DNA of 64,000 nt from Balneolaceae bacterium (GCA_009711805.1 VEMX01000003.1:48770-112769), one strand, 5' to 3'; numbered from the stretch's first letter, positions 7,648-17,276 are shown. Numbers and translations: made by a program. The notes: generated by a model not told the origin, from the letters alone.

Positions 7648-9060
7648 ATGCTTACTGAAGAAAAAGCCCAGCCTAAAACCAATACTATAAAGAGTACAAC
7701 CCCTGCTCCTAAGCAGGAGGTTAGTCCTGCCAGTCAGGAAAATTCTTTTACCTATAATAACCTGTTCTTTTCCGTTACTGATTCGAAGGCGGCTATTACC
7801 CATGTGAATGATTTTTTTGCTCAAGTCAGTAAATATGAGCAACACGAAATTGTAGGTTTACACAGCAAAAAACTATGGCATAAAGATATGCCCCGGGCTA
7901 TTTCCAATATCTTTTACCGTTATCAAGAATCAAAAAAAACGGCGGCAGCTTATGTAAAGAATGTAACTAAAGACGGTTCCTATTTTTGGGCAATGGAAGT
8001 TTCCTTCCCCTGTAAGGGCGGGCACCTTTCAATCCGGCTAAAACCTGGAAGTACGCTGTTTGGCACAGTCCAAAAGATGTACACAAAAATTCTTCGGCTT
8101 GAAGAGGATCTGGATTGGGAAGAAAATCAACAGGAAGCAGCCCAGGCATCACACAATTATCTTTTGGAATTGGTAAACAAAGAAGGCTTTGCCGATTACG
8201 AAGAGTTTATGTGGAATGCCCTACAGCTTGAAATGCGTAACCGTGAAGAAAAACTAGCCACCTCTTCGGTATCGGCCGATAACAATAAAGCGGTACCCCC
8301 TTCATTATTAAAGCTGGAATCTATTTTAGCTGAATTGGTACTATCGCTGGAAAACCTGGAAGATATTCACGGAGCTCTTGTCGACCATTCGAATTATATC
8401 CTCAAGCTGGCACGTTCTATTCTTTTACTATCTCTAAATGCCCAGATTGGTTCTTCCAAGCTCAACCAAAGTGACCACTCGTTATCCGTAGTGGCTGAAA
8501 AGATGGGTGAACAATCAGTATCGGGAGAAGAAAAATTAATTAAAATAAAGGAGAGTATTCAAAGCCTGAGTACTCTTATTGGAAAACTGAACCTCAAAAT
8601 TATTTCTTCCAAACTTCAGGTTGAAATGACAACCAGTTATCTTTCTGAAACATATCAGGATCAGGAAGGAGGCAGCACTTCATCTGTTGCTGAAAAAGAG
8701 ACCAAAGGAATGCTAAACGATGCCTTTATGCCTACTGTAGACCAAGTAATGAACGGCATAGGCAAAATCCCTGCTAACCTCAGAGAACTCCTCCATGGTG
8801 TTAAAGATATTGAGCGATTTCTGCAGGTTCTCCGGTTTATTCATATTACCGGTAAAGTAGAAGTAGCACGCATGAATGAAGAGGCTAACTCTTTTTCTAC
8901 TACTTTTCAGGACCTTGTTCGGGAAATTCAAACCGCAGAAAAACATCTTAAAAAACTCACTACTGTGGTAGAAGACAACAAAGGAACAGCTACTATGTAT
9001 GTAGATTACAGAGAACGGCTTTACAACATCATCCGTAATATTGAGCGTATCGACTGGTAA
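7648..9060 (+). CDS. PAS protein with degenerate chemoreceptor hairpin
   Basis: 470 aa, no membrane segments. PAS domain about residues 35-140 in the style of Aer (FFAQVSKYEQHEIVG, then TKDGSYFWAMEVSFP). The rest is helical; residues 261-290 (LLSLNAQIGSSKL then VVAEKMGEQS) can be laid against the receptor tip [27 protein letters not shown], but nearly all the CheA/CheW-contact residues (EAARAGE) are changed. This suggests a cytoplasmic redox/energy-sensing receptor relative that has lost, or altered, kinase-array contacts. A conventional Aer would keep the tip. Downstream of the PAS kinase by 202 bp. Confidence 0.65.
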   Translation: MLTEEKAQPKTNTIKSTTPAPKQEVSPASQENSFTYNNLFFSVTDSKAAITHVNDFFAQVSKYEQHEIVGLHSKKLWHKDMPRAISNIFYRYQESKKTAAAYVKNVTKDGSYFWAMEVSFPCKGGHLSIRLKPGSTLFGTVQKMYTKILRLEEDLDWEENQQEAAQASHNYLLELVNKEGFADYEEFMWNALQLEMRNREEKLATSSVSADNNKAVPPSLLKLESILAELVLSLENLEDIHGALVDHSNYILKLARSILLLSLNAQIGSSKLNQSDHSLSVVAEKMGEQSVSGEEKLIKIKESIQSLSTLIGKLNLKIISSKLQVEMTTSYLSETYQDQEGGSTSSVAEKETKGMLNDAFMPTVDQVMNGIGKIPANLRELLHGVKDIERFLQVLRFIHITGKVEVARMNEEANSFSTTFQDLVREIQTAEKHLKKLTTVVEDNKGTATMYVDYRERLYNIIRNIERIDW

Positions 9061-9142
9061 ACTTCTGGCCTTCCTGCTCTTTTATTTAACATTAGTACCA
9101 GGAGTTTTGCCCTCTATCCCTCCTTAATATAGTTCAATTAGG

Positions 9143-9272
9143 AATTAAGAATTATTCAATTAAAAATTAAGAATAGTTTAATTAGGAATGCGTGTCTGCC
9201 TTTTGCCTTTTCATATGTTGGGCATTTTATTTATTTGAGACTCTTCCCCATGGGGATGCTTGGGGCACGCGA
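9143..9272. repeat. Dispersed repeat copy A
   Basis: The segment 9181-9272 matches 9758-9849 over 92 bp with about six substitutions, including the CCCCATGGGG palindrome. Its AT-rich left flank from 9143 (AATTAAGAATTATTCAAT and onward) is shared instead with copy C at 10057. Confidence 0.85.
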
Positions 9273-9458
9273 GGTACTTCCCAGAAAAGTGTGTCTTCCG
9301 GTAGCATAAAAAAGGCTTCTTGTGTAGGTTTGGCGGCGCTGGCAGGGGTCTGTGAGAAATGGCGAGGAAAATACCGGCGATTTGCCCCCTTAAACAATGA
9401 ACCAAGATATCGGGCGGGGTTCACCTATTTAAACTACGGGGGTATTAAAGAATGAGTC

Positions 9459-9635
9459 ATCGCGGGCGAAGTGTATACGAAGACCCGCGATCTCCCTGGT
9501 ACGGGCAAGGTGGTTAACAACGAGGCCGCGGCAGGGGTACCCCATGTGGAGGGAGATCCCGGATCGGCGACTTCACTTCGTTACGCCTTGTCCGGGATGA
9601 CGGGGTTTTCCCGCACGCATCCCGATTTGATCGGG
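9459..9635. repeat. GC-rich palindromic repeat block
   Basis: Three perfect inverted repeats in a row: ATCGCGGG/CCCGCGAT (9459-9466 and 9484-9491), ATCCCGGA/TCCGGGAT (9556-9563 and 9591-9598) and CCCGAT/ATCGGG (9621-9635). No coding frame spans them. They resemble intergenic palindromic (REP-like) units rather than a protein-coding remnant. Confidence 0.7.
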
Positions 9636-9656
9636 AGAAGATGCGGAATCACCTCC

Positions 9657-9726
9657 TTAACCCGAATTATTCACGAATGGATGCAAAATGACGATCTATA
9701 TACTTGAATATATTACCGTTGAATTG
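9657..9726. mobile_element. Decayed copy of the TTAA miniature element
   Basis: Starts TTAACCCGAATTATTCACGA and matches the intact element at 53597 for about 69 bp with a single substitution (9691 A against 53631 G), then diverges so that the right inverted repeat and second TTAA are not recognisable. It also sits directly after a TTAA (9657-9660), as expected of an insertion at that target. Confidence 0.8.
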
Positions 9727-9757
9727 CTTTATGTAATAGCCCAATTTTGAGGTACGG

Positions 9758-9849
9758 ATTAGGAATGTGTGTCCGCCTTTTGCCTTTTCACATGTTGGGC
9801 ATTTTGTTTATTTGAGACTCTTCCCCATGGGGATGCCTGGGGTACGCGA
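9758..9849. repeat. Dispersed repeat copy B
   Basis: 92 bp, about 93% identical to 9181-9272, same orientation. The AT-rich flank present in copies A and C is absent, showing that the unit is composite. Confidence 0.85.
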
Positions 9850-10056
9850 TCCCAGGCTTCTCTTGTAACACATTTTTAACCGCTCAGGGTTGACAGCTTT
9901 GGTGATTGAGTGATTAGGGAATGAGTGTTGAAGTGAAAGGGGAAAAGTGAGAAGTGAGGGGGCAGACTTGAGATTGGAGATTGAAGATTTGAGAAGATCT
10001 CGGGGCTTCTGCCATGGGCATGTATGAAAATTAAAGTCAAGAAAAAAAGTTTTCCC

Positions 10057-10134
10057 ATTAAGAATTATTCAATTAAAAATTAAGAATAGTTCAACTAGGA
10101 ATGCGTGTCTGCCTTTTGCCTTTCACATGTTGGC
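10057..10134. repeat. Dispersed repeat copy C (partial)
   Basis: Matches 9144-9222 (AT-rich flank plus the first ~40 bp of the unit) with a one-base gap and few substitutions; stops at ATGTTGG, so it lacks the CCCCATGGGG half. Confidence 0.8.
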
Positions 10135-10245
10135 CGTTCCCGGTTACGATTGAGGGGTGTTGGGTGCGGCTTTGAATAATCGGAAGGTTTCCGGCATCAT
10201 TTCAACCAGTATTTAATTGAGTAAATAGCTGTGCTACGAATACCT

Positions 10246-11352
10246 TTAATAGCCAGCCTTGTTGACATCCACCTCTATCATGTCAAACTTCATATAAAAG
10301 GTAGTACCGCTGCTGTTGCCTTCATATCTGAACTCACCGCCTAATTGGCGCACCAATGTTTTCAGCAACTTCATACCCAGCTTATTATGGTTTGAGGCTA
10401 CCTGTTCGTTGGTTAACCCTTTTCCATTGTCAGAGATAAACATATAAACTGCACCATTTTTTTGGTAGAACTGAACAGCCAGTACACCACCAGCTTCCTG
10501 TTCGGTATAGGCATGTTTATATACATTGGTAATAACCTCATTCAGTATTAAAGAACAGGGATGGCCTTGTTTTACACTCAACACAATAGGTTCTACATCA
10601 AGTTTCACATCAATTTTTGACTTAGCTCTCGGATATTTTCCAGCTACGCAATCAATGATTTTTTCGATATAAGGTTTAAAGTTTATTTCTGAGAGGCTTT
10701 CAGATTCATAGAGCAGTTCGTGCATGGAGGCCATGGTCTGGATTCTGCCAACCCCGGTAAACAGTTTATCTTTAAGCACTTTTTCCTCCTCATTAAAAGC
10801 CTGCAGCTCCATAAGTCCGGAAATAACAGCGAGGTTATTTTTAACCCTGTGGTGTAGTTCCGATAGTAAAACAGTTTGTTCTTTCATGGCTTCGTTAAGT
10901 TTGTTTTCTGTTTGTCGGAAAGGGGTTACATCCTGCCCGGTTATCAGAAAGTTGGTTACATCTCCATACTCATCCTGGTAAGGAGCCACCTCAATGGATA
11001 ATGCATAGGGATCTCCTTGCCTGCTACGGTTCATCAACTCTCCTTTCCAGCCCCGGCCTTCTGCAATAGCCTGCATCAGTTCCTGGTATTCATCTTTGGA
11101 AGTAATATCGCATGTGAGGAACCACAAGCCTTTTCCTGTAATTTCTTCTGGTTCATATCCCGATGTATCTACAAATGTTGGATTGGCATACTCAATAAGC
11201 CCTTGACGATTTGTAATTAGAACGATGGAAGGTGAAAGCTCAATCGCTTTTGTAAATTTTTGGCTCTTATTCTTACTCTCTTTCCAACTTTTTAATGTAC
11301 TTGTAGTTTCCTGGTATGCATTTTGGGTACCATTCCTTTTTTGTGCTTTCAT
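10246..11352 (-). CDS. PAS-HisKA_2 (HWE-like) sensor histidine kinase
   Basis: 368 aa, soluble. PAS domain about residues 35-145 (LITNRQGLIEYANPTFVDTS, GYEPEEITGK, a PAC-like VTNFLITGQDVT), then the HisKA_2 box LLSELHHRVKNNLAVISGLM with the phospho-acceptor at His167/168, and an ATPase domain with N-box SLILNEVITNVYKHAY and G1 DNGKGL. This class usually phosphorylates stand-alone receivers or PhyR-type regulators. It lies at the end of a run of minus-strand receptor genes but is separated from the mcp by a terminator-free gap of its own promoter region. Confidence 0.88.
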   Translation of the reverse strand: MKAQKRNGTQNAYQETTSTLKSWKESKNKSQKFTKAIELSPSIVLITNRQGLIEYANPTFVDTSGYEPEEITGKGLWFLTCDITSKDEYQELMQAIAEGRGWKGELMNRSRQGDPYALSIEVAPYQDEYGDVTNFLITGQDVTPFRQTENKLNEAMKEQTVLLSELHHRVKNNLAVISGLMELQAFNEEEKVLKDKLFTGVGRIQTMASMHELLYESESLSEINFKPYIEKIIDCVAGKYPRAKSKIDVKLDVEPIVLSVKQGHPCSLILNEVITNVYKHAYTEQEAGGVLAVQFYQKNGAVYMFISDNGKGLTNEQVASNHNKLGMKLLKTLVRQLGGEFRYEGNSSGTTFYMKFDMIEVDVNKAGY

Positions 11353-11484
11353 ACTAAATCACCTTAATCATGTCATTAATGTCTTCCGTTTGTTGTATGC
11401 ATTTGCTGACATTCGACAAGCTGCTGATAAAAAGAAGAACGTTCTCTCTTGCTATAGAACCTCTTTCGTCAACTTGCTTATTGG

Positions 11485-11511
11485 TTATCGGCATATGCTT
11501 TCCTCATTCAT
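11485..11511 (-). promoter_or_regulatory. Possible sigma28 promoter for the HisKA_2 kinase
   Basis: Minus-strand GCCGATAA (11485-11492) is a perfect -10, but the four bases 15 nt upstream read ATGA (11508-11511) rather than TTAA/TAAA. About 130 nt upstream of the start at 11352. The rest of 11353-11662 holds only the mcp terminator. Confidence 0.4.
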
Positions 11512-11605
11512 ACTTTTCTGAGCTTATATCATGTGCTGCTTATTAATTATTGGAAACCGTGCTTTACGGCAAATTTTTCAAATTCAACTAAATCTCACCT
11601 AAACA

Positions 11606-11642
11606 GAAAAAGGACGGCAGGTGTATGATAAGCCTGCAGTCC
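11606..11642 (-). terminator. Rho-independent terminator of mcp
   Basis: Stem GGACGGCAGG (11612-11621) with CCTGCAGTCC (11633-11642), one mismatch, 11-nt loop; in minus-strand RNA it is followed by a U run from the A run at 11607-11611. It begins 21 bp after the mcp stop. Confidence 0.75.
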
Positions 11643-11662
11643 AAATTCAGTTTCTTTTCGGC

Positions 11663-13459
11663 TTAAAAATCACTGAAGTCATCATCATCAAATGGGATCA
11701 GCTCATGAGCTTCTACTCTTTTTGAAGATCCATTTCCATTCTGAGGATTTATATTCTTCTGGGCAGAGCCATTGGTTCCATTTCCGCTATGGTCGTTACT
11801 ACTATGGCCATTCCCCGTGCCAAAATTTTCATTAATACTGTTTCCTGATCCAACTCCACCATTACTCAAATTTTGTGGAGGCTGAAAATCATTCAGATTC
11901 GAGAAGTTTTGAGGGCGGCTGTTTGAACCATTCCCAAACTCCTTGGTTGCCGCTCCTCCTACAAGATTTACAAGCTCGCTGATGATATGATCCATCTCAT
12001 TTGCCTGCGACGACAGTTCTTCTGCGGCACTGGCAGACTCTTCAGATGCGGAAGCATTACCCTGCACCACATTATCCATATCAGACATTACTGTATTCAT
12101 TTGCTGAATTCCTTCTGACTGTTCTTTGGATGCAGCCGATATCTCAACTACCAGGGTACTTACACTTCCAATACTTTGTTCAATTTTTTCGAGGTTTTCA
12201 GATACTTCGCTGGCAACACTTGATCCGCGGTCGGAACTGGCCTGAGATTTCTGAATTAACTCAGATGTATTTTGTGCAGCTTCAGCACTTCGCTGGGCCA
12301 GGTTGCGAACTTCTTCGGCCACTACGGCAAAGCCTTTACCTGCTTCACCGGCCCGTGCAGCTTCAACTGCGGCATTAAGAGCCAGTAAATTAGTCTGGAA
12401 GGCAATGTCATCAATCGTTTTAATAATCTTAGATGTTTCCTGAGAAGAATCCTTGATCTCATCCATGGCCTCCGTCATACGGTGCATGGCTTTCACTCCG
12501 TTTTCTACCAACGGTTTCGATTCTTTCATAGCCAATTCAGCTTCGCTTGAGTTTTCTGCGGTTTGTTTAATTTGCGAAGACATTTCTTCCAACGATGAAG
12601 TTGTTTCCTGCAAACTTGCAGCTTGCTGACTGGCACTCTCGGCCAATGCCTGGCTGGAGCTGGATAACTGCCCGGAAGAGGCATTCACCTGTTCGGAACC
12701 ACTCTTTAGCTTCTCTATTATTCCCTGCAGGGTAATACTTATAGATCGGCCTACAAATAATCCAAATATTAATGCACCTGCTACAGCTACTATTACACCA
12801 ACACCAATCACCCACATATAGCTGCTTACTGTTGCCTGAGTCTCATCAGCAACATCTTGAACACCCTGTGCTGCAGACTCATTAATAGCCACCGTAATTT
12901 CAAGCAGTCTGTCGTATTGCTTAGCTGCATTGGCTTTGGCCTGCATCAGCTGATTACTTAAGGAACTAAGCGCGGCTGGATCGGTATTATTGTTAATTTC
13001 TTTATTTGCTGCATAATAGGTTTCAAGGTTCTTTTTATATCCTTTAATTTCTGTTTCAAGAGCTCCTATATTTTCCTGCAGTGCCGGCATATCATTATTA
13101 TCTGCCAGATTCACCAGTTTGGTATATTCACTTTCAATATTATCAAATCGTGAAAGAGCCGATTCTATATATTTTTCATTCCCAGAGCTGCTGTATTGCA
13201 GATGCTCATAACCGGCTTTTCGAACACCTTCTTCTATTTCCCCTGTTGAGCCCCACTCATAAATATATACATCTATCAAGCGCTCTGAATGGCCCTGAAT
13301 TTTACTGAGTGAAAAAATAGCAATAGCGCCCAATATAAATGTTACAGCAGAAGCTGTTAACGTCAGGAATAAAACCCTCTGCCCTATTGTTCGCTTACTC
13401 CCCCCGGTATTAGCAGCTCCGGAGAATAATTTGTTTAAGTATTTATTTGAGAAAGACAT
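11663..13459 (-). CDS. Methyl-accepting chemotaxis protein, 4-helix-bundle sensor
   Basis: 598 aa inner-membrane receptor. Membrane helices about residues 28-50 and 214-238 enclose a ~165-residue helical periplasmic domain (4HB type). The cytoplasmic hairpin has the canonical tip [20 protein letters not shown] and [15 protein letters not shown], with Ala/Glu/Gln methylation-type heptads on both sides. A HAMP domain is not obvious; the second helix leads almost directly into the coiled coil. A long Asn/Gly/Ser linker ends in [14 protein letters not shown], matching the tail of the receptor at 14339. Second gene of a cheW-mcp pair (33-bp gap). Confidence 0.95.
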   Translation of the reverse strand: MSFSNKYLNKLFSGAANTGGSKRTIGQRVLFLTLTASAVTFILGAIAIFSLSKIQGHSERLIDVYIYEWGSTGEIEEGVRKAGYEHLQYSSSGNEKYIESALSRFDNIESEYTKLVNLADNNDMPALQENIGALETEIKGYKKNLETYYAANKEINNNTDPAALSSLSNQLMQAKANAAKQYDRLLEITVAINESAAQGVQDVADETQATVSSYMWVIGVGVIVAVAGALIFGLFVGRSISITLQGIIEKLKSGSEQVNASSGQLSSSSQALAESASQQAASLQETTSSLEEMSSQIKQTAENSSEAELAMKESKPLVENGVKAMHRMTEAMDEIKDSSQETSKIIKTIDDIAFQTNLLALNAAVEAARAGEAGKGFAVVAEEVRNLAQRSAEAAQNTSELIQKSQASSDRGSSVASEVSENLEKIEQSIGSVSTLVVEISAASKEQSEGIQQMNTVMSDMDNVVQGNASASEESASAAEELSSQANEMDHIISELVNLVGGAATKEFGNGSNSRPQNFSNLNDFQPPQNLSNGGVGSGNSINENFGTGNGHSSNDHSGNGTNGSAQKNINPQNGNGSSKRVEAHELIPFDDDDFSDF

Positions 13460-13492
13460 GGTGTTTAATGATTTAGTGTTTTTTAAATTGAT

Positions 13493-14005
13493 TTATACTG
13501 TGGGTTCGCTGGAATCCATGACCTCTTCGGGTACATCAAATAGTACTTTATGAATATCAATGATCATTTTTACAGACTCTTTTACTTTACCAATACCAGC
13601 CAGGTATTCACCGTTTCCTTCAATACCGAAAGACGGTACTCCTTCAATCTGACTGTCTTTTATATCTGCTACTTCCGATACTTTATCGACCAGCACTCCC
13701 ATAAGGTGTTGGTCTTCTTGCACTACAATGACACAGGTTTCATCTGTATCCTCAATAGCGGCTAATTCAAACCTCAGGCGTAAGTTCATAACCGGAACTA
13801 TTTTTCCCCTCAGGTTTAGCACCCCTCGGATATATGCAGGCATCCGTGGAACTGGGGTAATGGGCATAAGCCCAATGATCTCCTGGACTTTCAGGATTTC
13901 AATAGCATACTCTTCTTCACCTAAAAAGAAACTCAGGAATTTCCCTCCTGCTATATCAAGCCCGGACTCTTCAGCTTCTGTATCTTTAGCCAGTGCTTCT
14001 TCCAT
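13493..14005 (-). CDS. cheW: CheW coupling protein
   Basis: 170 aa scaffold linking receptors to CheA. Full CheW domain from about residue 20: FLSFFLGEEEYAIEILKVQE, then PRMPAYIRGVLNLRGKIVPV with the conserved RGxxNLRG block, and VDKVSEVADI. The paralogue at 16207 is nearly identical in the domain but has a different N-terminal tail. Promoter at 14136-14162; the downstream mcp follows after 33 bp. Confidence 0.95.
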   Translation of the reverse strand: MEEALAKDTEAEESGLDIAGGKFLSFFLGEEEYAIEILKVQEIIGLMPITPVPRMPAYIRGVLNLRGKIVPVMNLRLRFELAAIEDTDETCVIVVQEDQHLMGVLVDKVSEVADIKDSQIEGVPSFGIEGNGEYLAGIGKVKESVKMIIDIHKVLFDVPEEVMDSSEPTV

Positions 14006-14098
14006 AATTCAAACTTTTAGTTTTGTGTTTTCTGACGTCCTACTTTTTGTCCCATAACTGATAAAACAAGGATACAAGGCGTAGCGCCAAAACAACTA

Positions 14099-14136
14099 TT
14101 CTGAGTTCTAGGTTATTTTCTGAGTTCTAGGTTATT
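14099..14136. repeat. Perfect 19-bp tandem duplication in cheW leader
   Basis: TTCTGAGTTCTAGGTTATT occurs twice without a gap (14099-14117, 14118-14136). It abuts the -10 of the sigma28 promoter, so the expected start site falls inside the repeat and the transcript leader would carry most of it. Confidence 0.9.
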
Positions 14137-14162
14137 TATCGGACGGTAAACCCATTTCTTAA
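14136..14162 (-). promoter_or_regulatory. Sigma28 promoter of cheW-mcp (13.5-14.0 kb)
   Basis: Minus strand: TTAA (14159-14162), 15-nt spacer, TCCGATAA (14136-14143). One base from the consensus -10. About 130 nt upstream of the cheW ATG. Confidence 0.75.
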
Positions 14163-14271
14163 ATCATTTTAATAATTATCCTCAAAGTGCCATAGAACTG
14201 GCTATCAATGGCTTATGTTCTTTGGCTGAGTGCTATCTTCCGGACAGATTTCCCTCATTTTCTCAGACATA

Positions 14272-14312
14272 AAAAAAGGCAGCTAATGAATCTGACATCA
14301 ACTACCTTTTTT
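14272..14312 (-). terminator. Terminator downstream of second mcp
   Basis: AAAAAAGGCAG (14272-14282) pairs with CTACCTTTTTT (14302-14312) with one mismatch and a 19-nt loop. The U-rich arm makes it plausible as a terminator for the mcp ending at 14339; the loop is longer than usual. The symmetric A/T arms would allow function on either strand. Confidence 0.5.
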
Positions 14313-14338
14313 AGATCGATATTTATTTACGTTCTTGG

Positions 14339-16030
14339 TTAGAATTCGCCAAAATCATCTTCAAGAGGAATTAATTCCTCTGCATAATTTCCGTTTCCAT
14401 TGGAGGGGCTGTGAGCTACGGCTTCCAAGCGGTTATTCTCTTTTTGGGGAGAGCTACTTCCATTGCCATAGCCCTGGAATGTATTTCCGTTTGAGAACGA
14501 TTGTGGTTGGGAAGTACTACTGTAACTTGCCGCTGTACCGGAGGAATGTTCCATTCCGCCTATAAGTTGTACCAAGTCGTTTACCACTTGCCTGAGCTCA
14601 GTAGCTTGCGAGGAGAGTTCTTCAGCAGAACTTGCTGACTCTTCCGAAGCTGAAGCTGTGCCTTGTACTACATTATCCATTTCAGACATTACCGATGTCA
14701 TTTGTTCTATTCCAACAGCCTGTTCTTTTGATGCAGCTGATATTTCAACAACCATGGCATCTACACTGGAGGCGCTTTGGGCAATTTTTTCTAAATTTCC
14801 GGCTGCTTTTTGAGCAATCTGGGTCCCATTTTCTGAACTGTTTTGCGACCTCTCAATAAGCGCAGCTGTATCCTGGGCTGCGGCGGCACTTCGTTGTGCC
14901 AGGTGGCGCACTTCTTCGGCCACAACGGCAAATCCTTTTCCGGCTTCACCTGCCCGGGCAGCCTCAACCGCCGCATTAAGGGCAAGTAAGTTTGTCTGAA
15001 AGGCGATATCATCAATGGTTTTGATGATCTTTGATGTTTCTTTAGAGGTATTTTCAATCTCCGTCATGGCTTCGGTCATTTCTTCTATGGCTTGCACTCC
15101 ATCACCTACAAGTTCTTTAGCCTCACCCATAGCTTCTTCCGCCAAACTGCAATTTGCTTCTGTTTGTTTAATCTGAGACGACATTTCTTCCAGCGATGAG
15201 GTTGTTTCCTGTAAACTGGCTGCCTGCTCGCTGGCACTTTCGGCTAATCCCTGGCTGGAGCCGGAAAGCTCTTCAGAAGCAGAGTTCACTTGTTCGGATC
15301 CACTAAACAACCGGCTTACAATGTCACCTAATATCTTGTTTAAAGAATTACTAAAGAACCATGCGATGGCTGATCCAGCTACTATCACAAATAATAAAAT
15401 AAGTGCGCTATTTCTCAGAAGATTAAACCTGGAATCAGCCATAATAGCTTGTACTTCATCTATAGGAATACCAACAAAGTATATTCCAACTATTTCATCC
15501 CTGTCGTTAACAATGGGATCATAGGCAGTTATATAGGATATATCCAGAATTTTAGCTTCCCCAATAAATAATTCTCCATCCATAACCGGCTTATACGCCG
15601 CACTTTCTTTCCCCAGGTAGGTACCGGTGGCACGCTGACCATTTTCTTTGCGGATGCTGGTTATAATTCTCTTAAAGTCCTCTCCATCTTGTTGAAAAAT
15701 GGTAGCCGCCACTCCATGTTTGCCGGCAAAATCATCCAGAAAACTTGTTTTGTCTTCAATTGGGGTTTTATTGGCATCTACAAGTTTTCCGTCTACAAAA
15801 TCTACCGACCCCAGGTGAAGTGCTGAATAGGTTTGCAATGAACTGTTGTCTCCATCGAGCTTCATTCGGAGTGTAAAATCGGTAAGCGACCGCAAGTTAC
15901 TGTTAGCGGTGAAAAAAGTAGTGATAGTTAATAAAAGCCCGGTTACAATTAACAATGAAACCGTTATTACAATGAGTCTTTTTTTGATGGTCCAACTCTT
16001 CCCTGACCCAATGTTTTTCGCAAAGTTCAT
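14339..16030 (-). CDS. Methyl-accepting chemotaxis protein with Cache-type sensor
   Basis: 563 aa. Membrane helix about residues 20-43, periplasmic domain to about 200 of the Cache_3-Cache_2 type ([20 protein letters not shown] then [20 protein letters not shown]), second helix about 207-228 ([19 protein letters not shown]). No clear HAMP. Canonical signalling tip [20 protein letters not shown]. The C-terminus is a Ser/Asn/Gly linker ending [13 protein letters not shown], like the other receptor. Such Cache domains often bind small organic acids. It follows a cheW gene by 176 bp. Confidence 0.95.
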   Translation of the reverse strand: MNFAKNIGSGKSWTIKKRLIVITVSLLIVTGLLLTITTFFTANSNLRSLTDFTLRMKLDGDNSSLQTYSALHLGSVDFVDGKLVDANKTPIEDKTSFLDDFAGKHGVAATIFQQDGEDFKRIITSIRKENGQRATGTYLGKESAAYKPVMDGELFIGEAKILDISYITAYDPIVNDRDEIVGIYFVGIPIDEVQAIMADSRFNLLRNSALILLFVIVAGSAIAWFFSNSLNKILGDIVSRLFSGSEQVNSASEELSGSSQGLAESASEQAASLQETTSSLEEMSSQIKQTEANCSLAEEAMGEAKELVGDGVQAIEEMTEAMTEIENTSKETSKIIKTIDDIAFQTNLLALNAAVEAARAGEAGKGFAVVAEEVRHLAQRSAAAAQDTAALIERSQNSSENGTQIAQKAAGNLEKIAQSASSVDAMVVEISAASKEQAVGIEQMTSVMSEMDNVVQGTASASEESASSAEELSSQATELRQVVNDLVQLIGGMEHSSGTAASYSSTSQPQSFSNGNTFQGYGNGSSSPQKENNRLEAVAHSPSNGNGNYAEELIPLEDDFGEF

Positions 16031-16206
16031 AATCTACTCCTTATAAGCATTTTGCTCTGTACCTGCAGATAGTGTTTATTACAGTATACCCAAGCAGCCT
16101 TCATCAGACTTTTTTTATTATTATTCGTTTTCTAAAGTGTTGTTCGCTGTTTTAGCGAAATTGTGCCCATTGTTATTAACCCGAAAAACTTTTTTATCTT
16201 CAGCCT

Positions 16207-16725
16207 TTATGAAGCAGGTGAAGGAGTATCAGGAGACAGTAACTCATCCGGTACATCAAAAAGTACCTTATGTACATCCAAAATCATTTTTACTGATTCT
16301 TTAACTTTTCCAATTCCAGCCAGGTACTCACTATTTCCCTGAATACCAAATGAGGGTACTTCTTCAATTTGTTCTGTTTTTATATCTGCCACTTCAGATA
16401 CCTGATCTACCAGTACTCCCATTAATTGTTGATTTTCTTGTACTACAATAATACAGGTTTCATCCGTGTCTTCTACCACAGGCAAACCAAAACGAGAGCG
16501 TAAGTTCATAACTGGCACAATTTTACCCCGAAGATTAGATACTCCCCGTATGTATGAAGGCATTCGCGGAACGGGTGTAATAGGTATGAGCCCTATGATT
16601 TCCTGTACTTTTAAAATTTCTATAGCGTACTCCTCTTCACCCAGGAAAAAACTTAGGAATTTCCCCCCGTCAATTACATGTTCCAGTTCCTCTGTCTCTC
16701 TTACTTTAGCCTGTGTTTCTTCCAT
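16207..16725 (-). CDS. cheW: CheW coupling protein (second copy)
   Basis: 172 aa from ATG 16725 (MEETQAKVRETEELEH). An in-frame ATG at 16749 would add eight residues; 16725 is preferred because it aligns with the start of the paralogue at 14005 (MEEALAKDTEAEE). CheW domain seen in FLSFFLGEEEYAIEILKVQE, PRMPSYIRGVSNLRGKIVPV and VDQVSEVADI. Under the sigma28 promoter at 16824-16850. Confidence 0.94.
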   Translation of the reverse strand: MEETQAKVRETEELEHVIDGGKFLSFFLGEEEYAIEILKVQEIIGLIPITPVPRMPSYIRGVSNLRGKIVPVMNLRSRFGLPVVEDTDETCIIVVQENQQLMGVLVDQVSEVADIKTEQIEEVPSFGIQGNSEYLAGIGKVKESVKMILDVHKVLFDVPDELLSPDTPSPAS

Positions 16726-16823
16726 TGTAAAAACTCTTTTGTTAGTCATTTTGAGCTTTTGTTATAAAAACCAATGTTATTCGGTTTATCTACCCAAAGT
16801 GTGTTTAGTTTGTTGTGTTTTAT

Positions 16824-16850
16824 TTATCGGCCATTCCGGCTAATACTTTA
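16824..16850 (-). promoter_or_regulatory. Sigma28 promoter of second cheW-mcp
   Basis: Minus strand: TAAA (16847-16850), 15-nt spacer, GCCGATAA (16824-16831): a complete match to the textbook FliA consensus. About 99 nt upstream of the cheW start at 16725. The remainder of 16850-17240 shows no gene or other clear signal. Confidence 0.85.
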
Positions 16851-17241
16851 ACATTTTATAACCGGATAACTAAAAAGAGCTCTATGTTGATTTGTATGGG
16901 GATTGGGTTCCTCATTCATTGAGGGCCGCTGTAATTTGGCAAAGTCTTATTTACATTTTTATGAGGATATGAACGAGATAAACCGGGTTATTCCCTCAAT
17001 CGGTCGATGGACTGTCCACTACATAAGACCGTCACCCTGAACGCTAAATTATTTATTGTGCCGTAGGCATCCCTTGGGCAGGGATTATATATAAAGATAA
17101 AATTAAAGCTCTTCTTTACTGGAAGCCGGGGCTTCTTGACGAGAAGGAAAAGTTATCTTAGAAAAAATATCGGCTTATTTTGTAAGGTATATTCTTTTTT
17201 TACAGGCAAGGCCTCCAGCCCGGTTCACTTATGCATGCCAC

Positions 17242-17276
17242 AAAAAAAAGCATCACCCTGTCAGAATGATGCTTTT
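17242..17276 (-). terminator. Rho-independent terminator of TonB-C gene
   Basis: Perfect 10-bp stem AAAAGCATCA/TGATGCTTTT (17246-17255, 17267-17276), 11-nt loop, with the A8 run at 17242-17249 giving a U tract in minus-strand RNA. Ends 44 bp beyond the stop at 17320. Confidence 0.8.

Larger units (their letters stand above)
9061..10245. other. Gene-free, repeat-filled interval
   Basis: No convincing gene on either strand; open frames here are short, lack ribosome sites and cross repeats. It holds three related copies of a dispersed repeat (9143-9272, 9758-9849, 10057-10134), a GC-rich palindromic block (9459-9635) and a decayed copy of the TTAA miniature element also found at 53597-53688. 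Base composition changes sharply inside 9420-9640, as expected for successive insertions. Confidence 0.75.

Noticed and set aside
9645..9659. GGAATCACCTCCTTA resembles the 3' end of 16S rRNA with its anti-Shine-Dalgarno core.
   Set aside because: No helix-45 or other rRNA sequence precedes it; the preceding DNA is palindromic repeat. One extra base also breaks the match. Chance similarity.
9192..9707. Plus-strand open frames of 78-87 codons in the repeat interval.
   Set aside because: They run through repeats and palindromes, have no ribosome site and no recognisable protein features.
16137..16157. Hairpin TTCGCT-GTTTT-AGCGAA between cheW and mcp.
   Set aside because: Only 6 bp, no U tract; insufficient to call a terminator or separate promoter.
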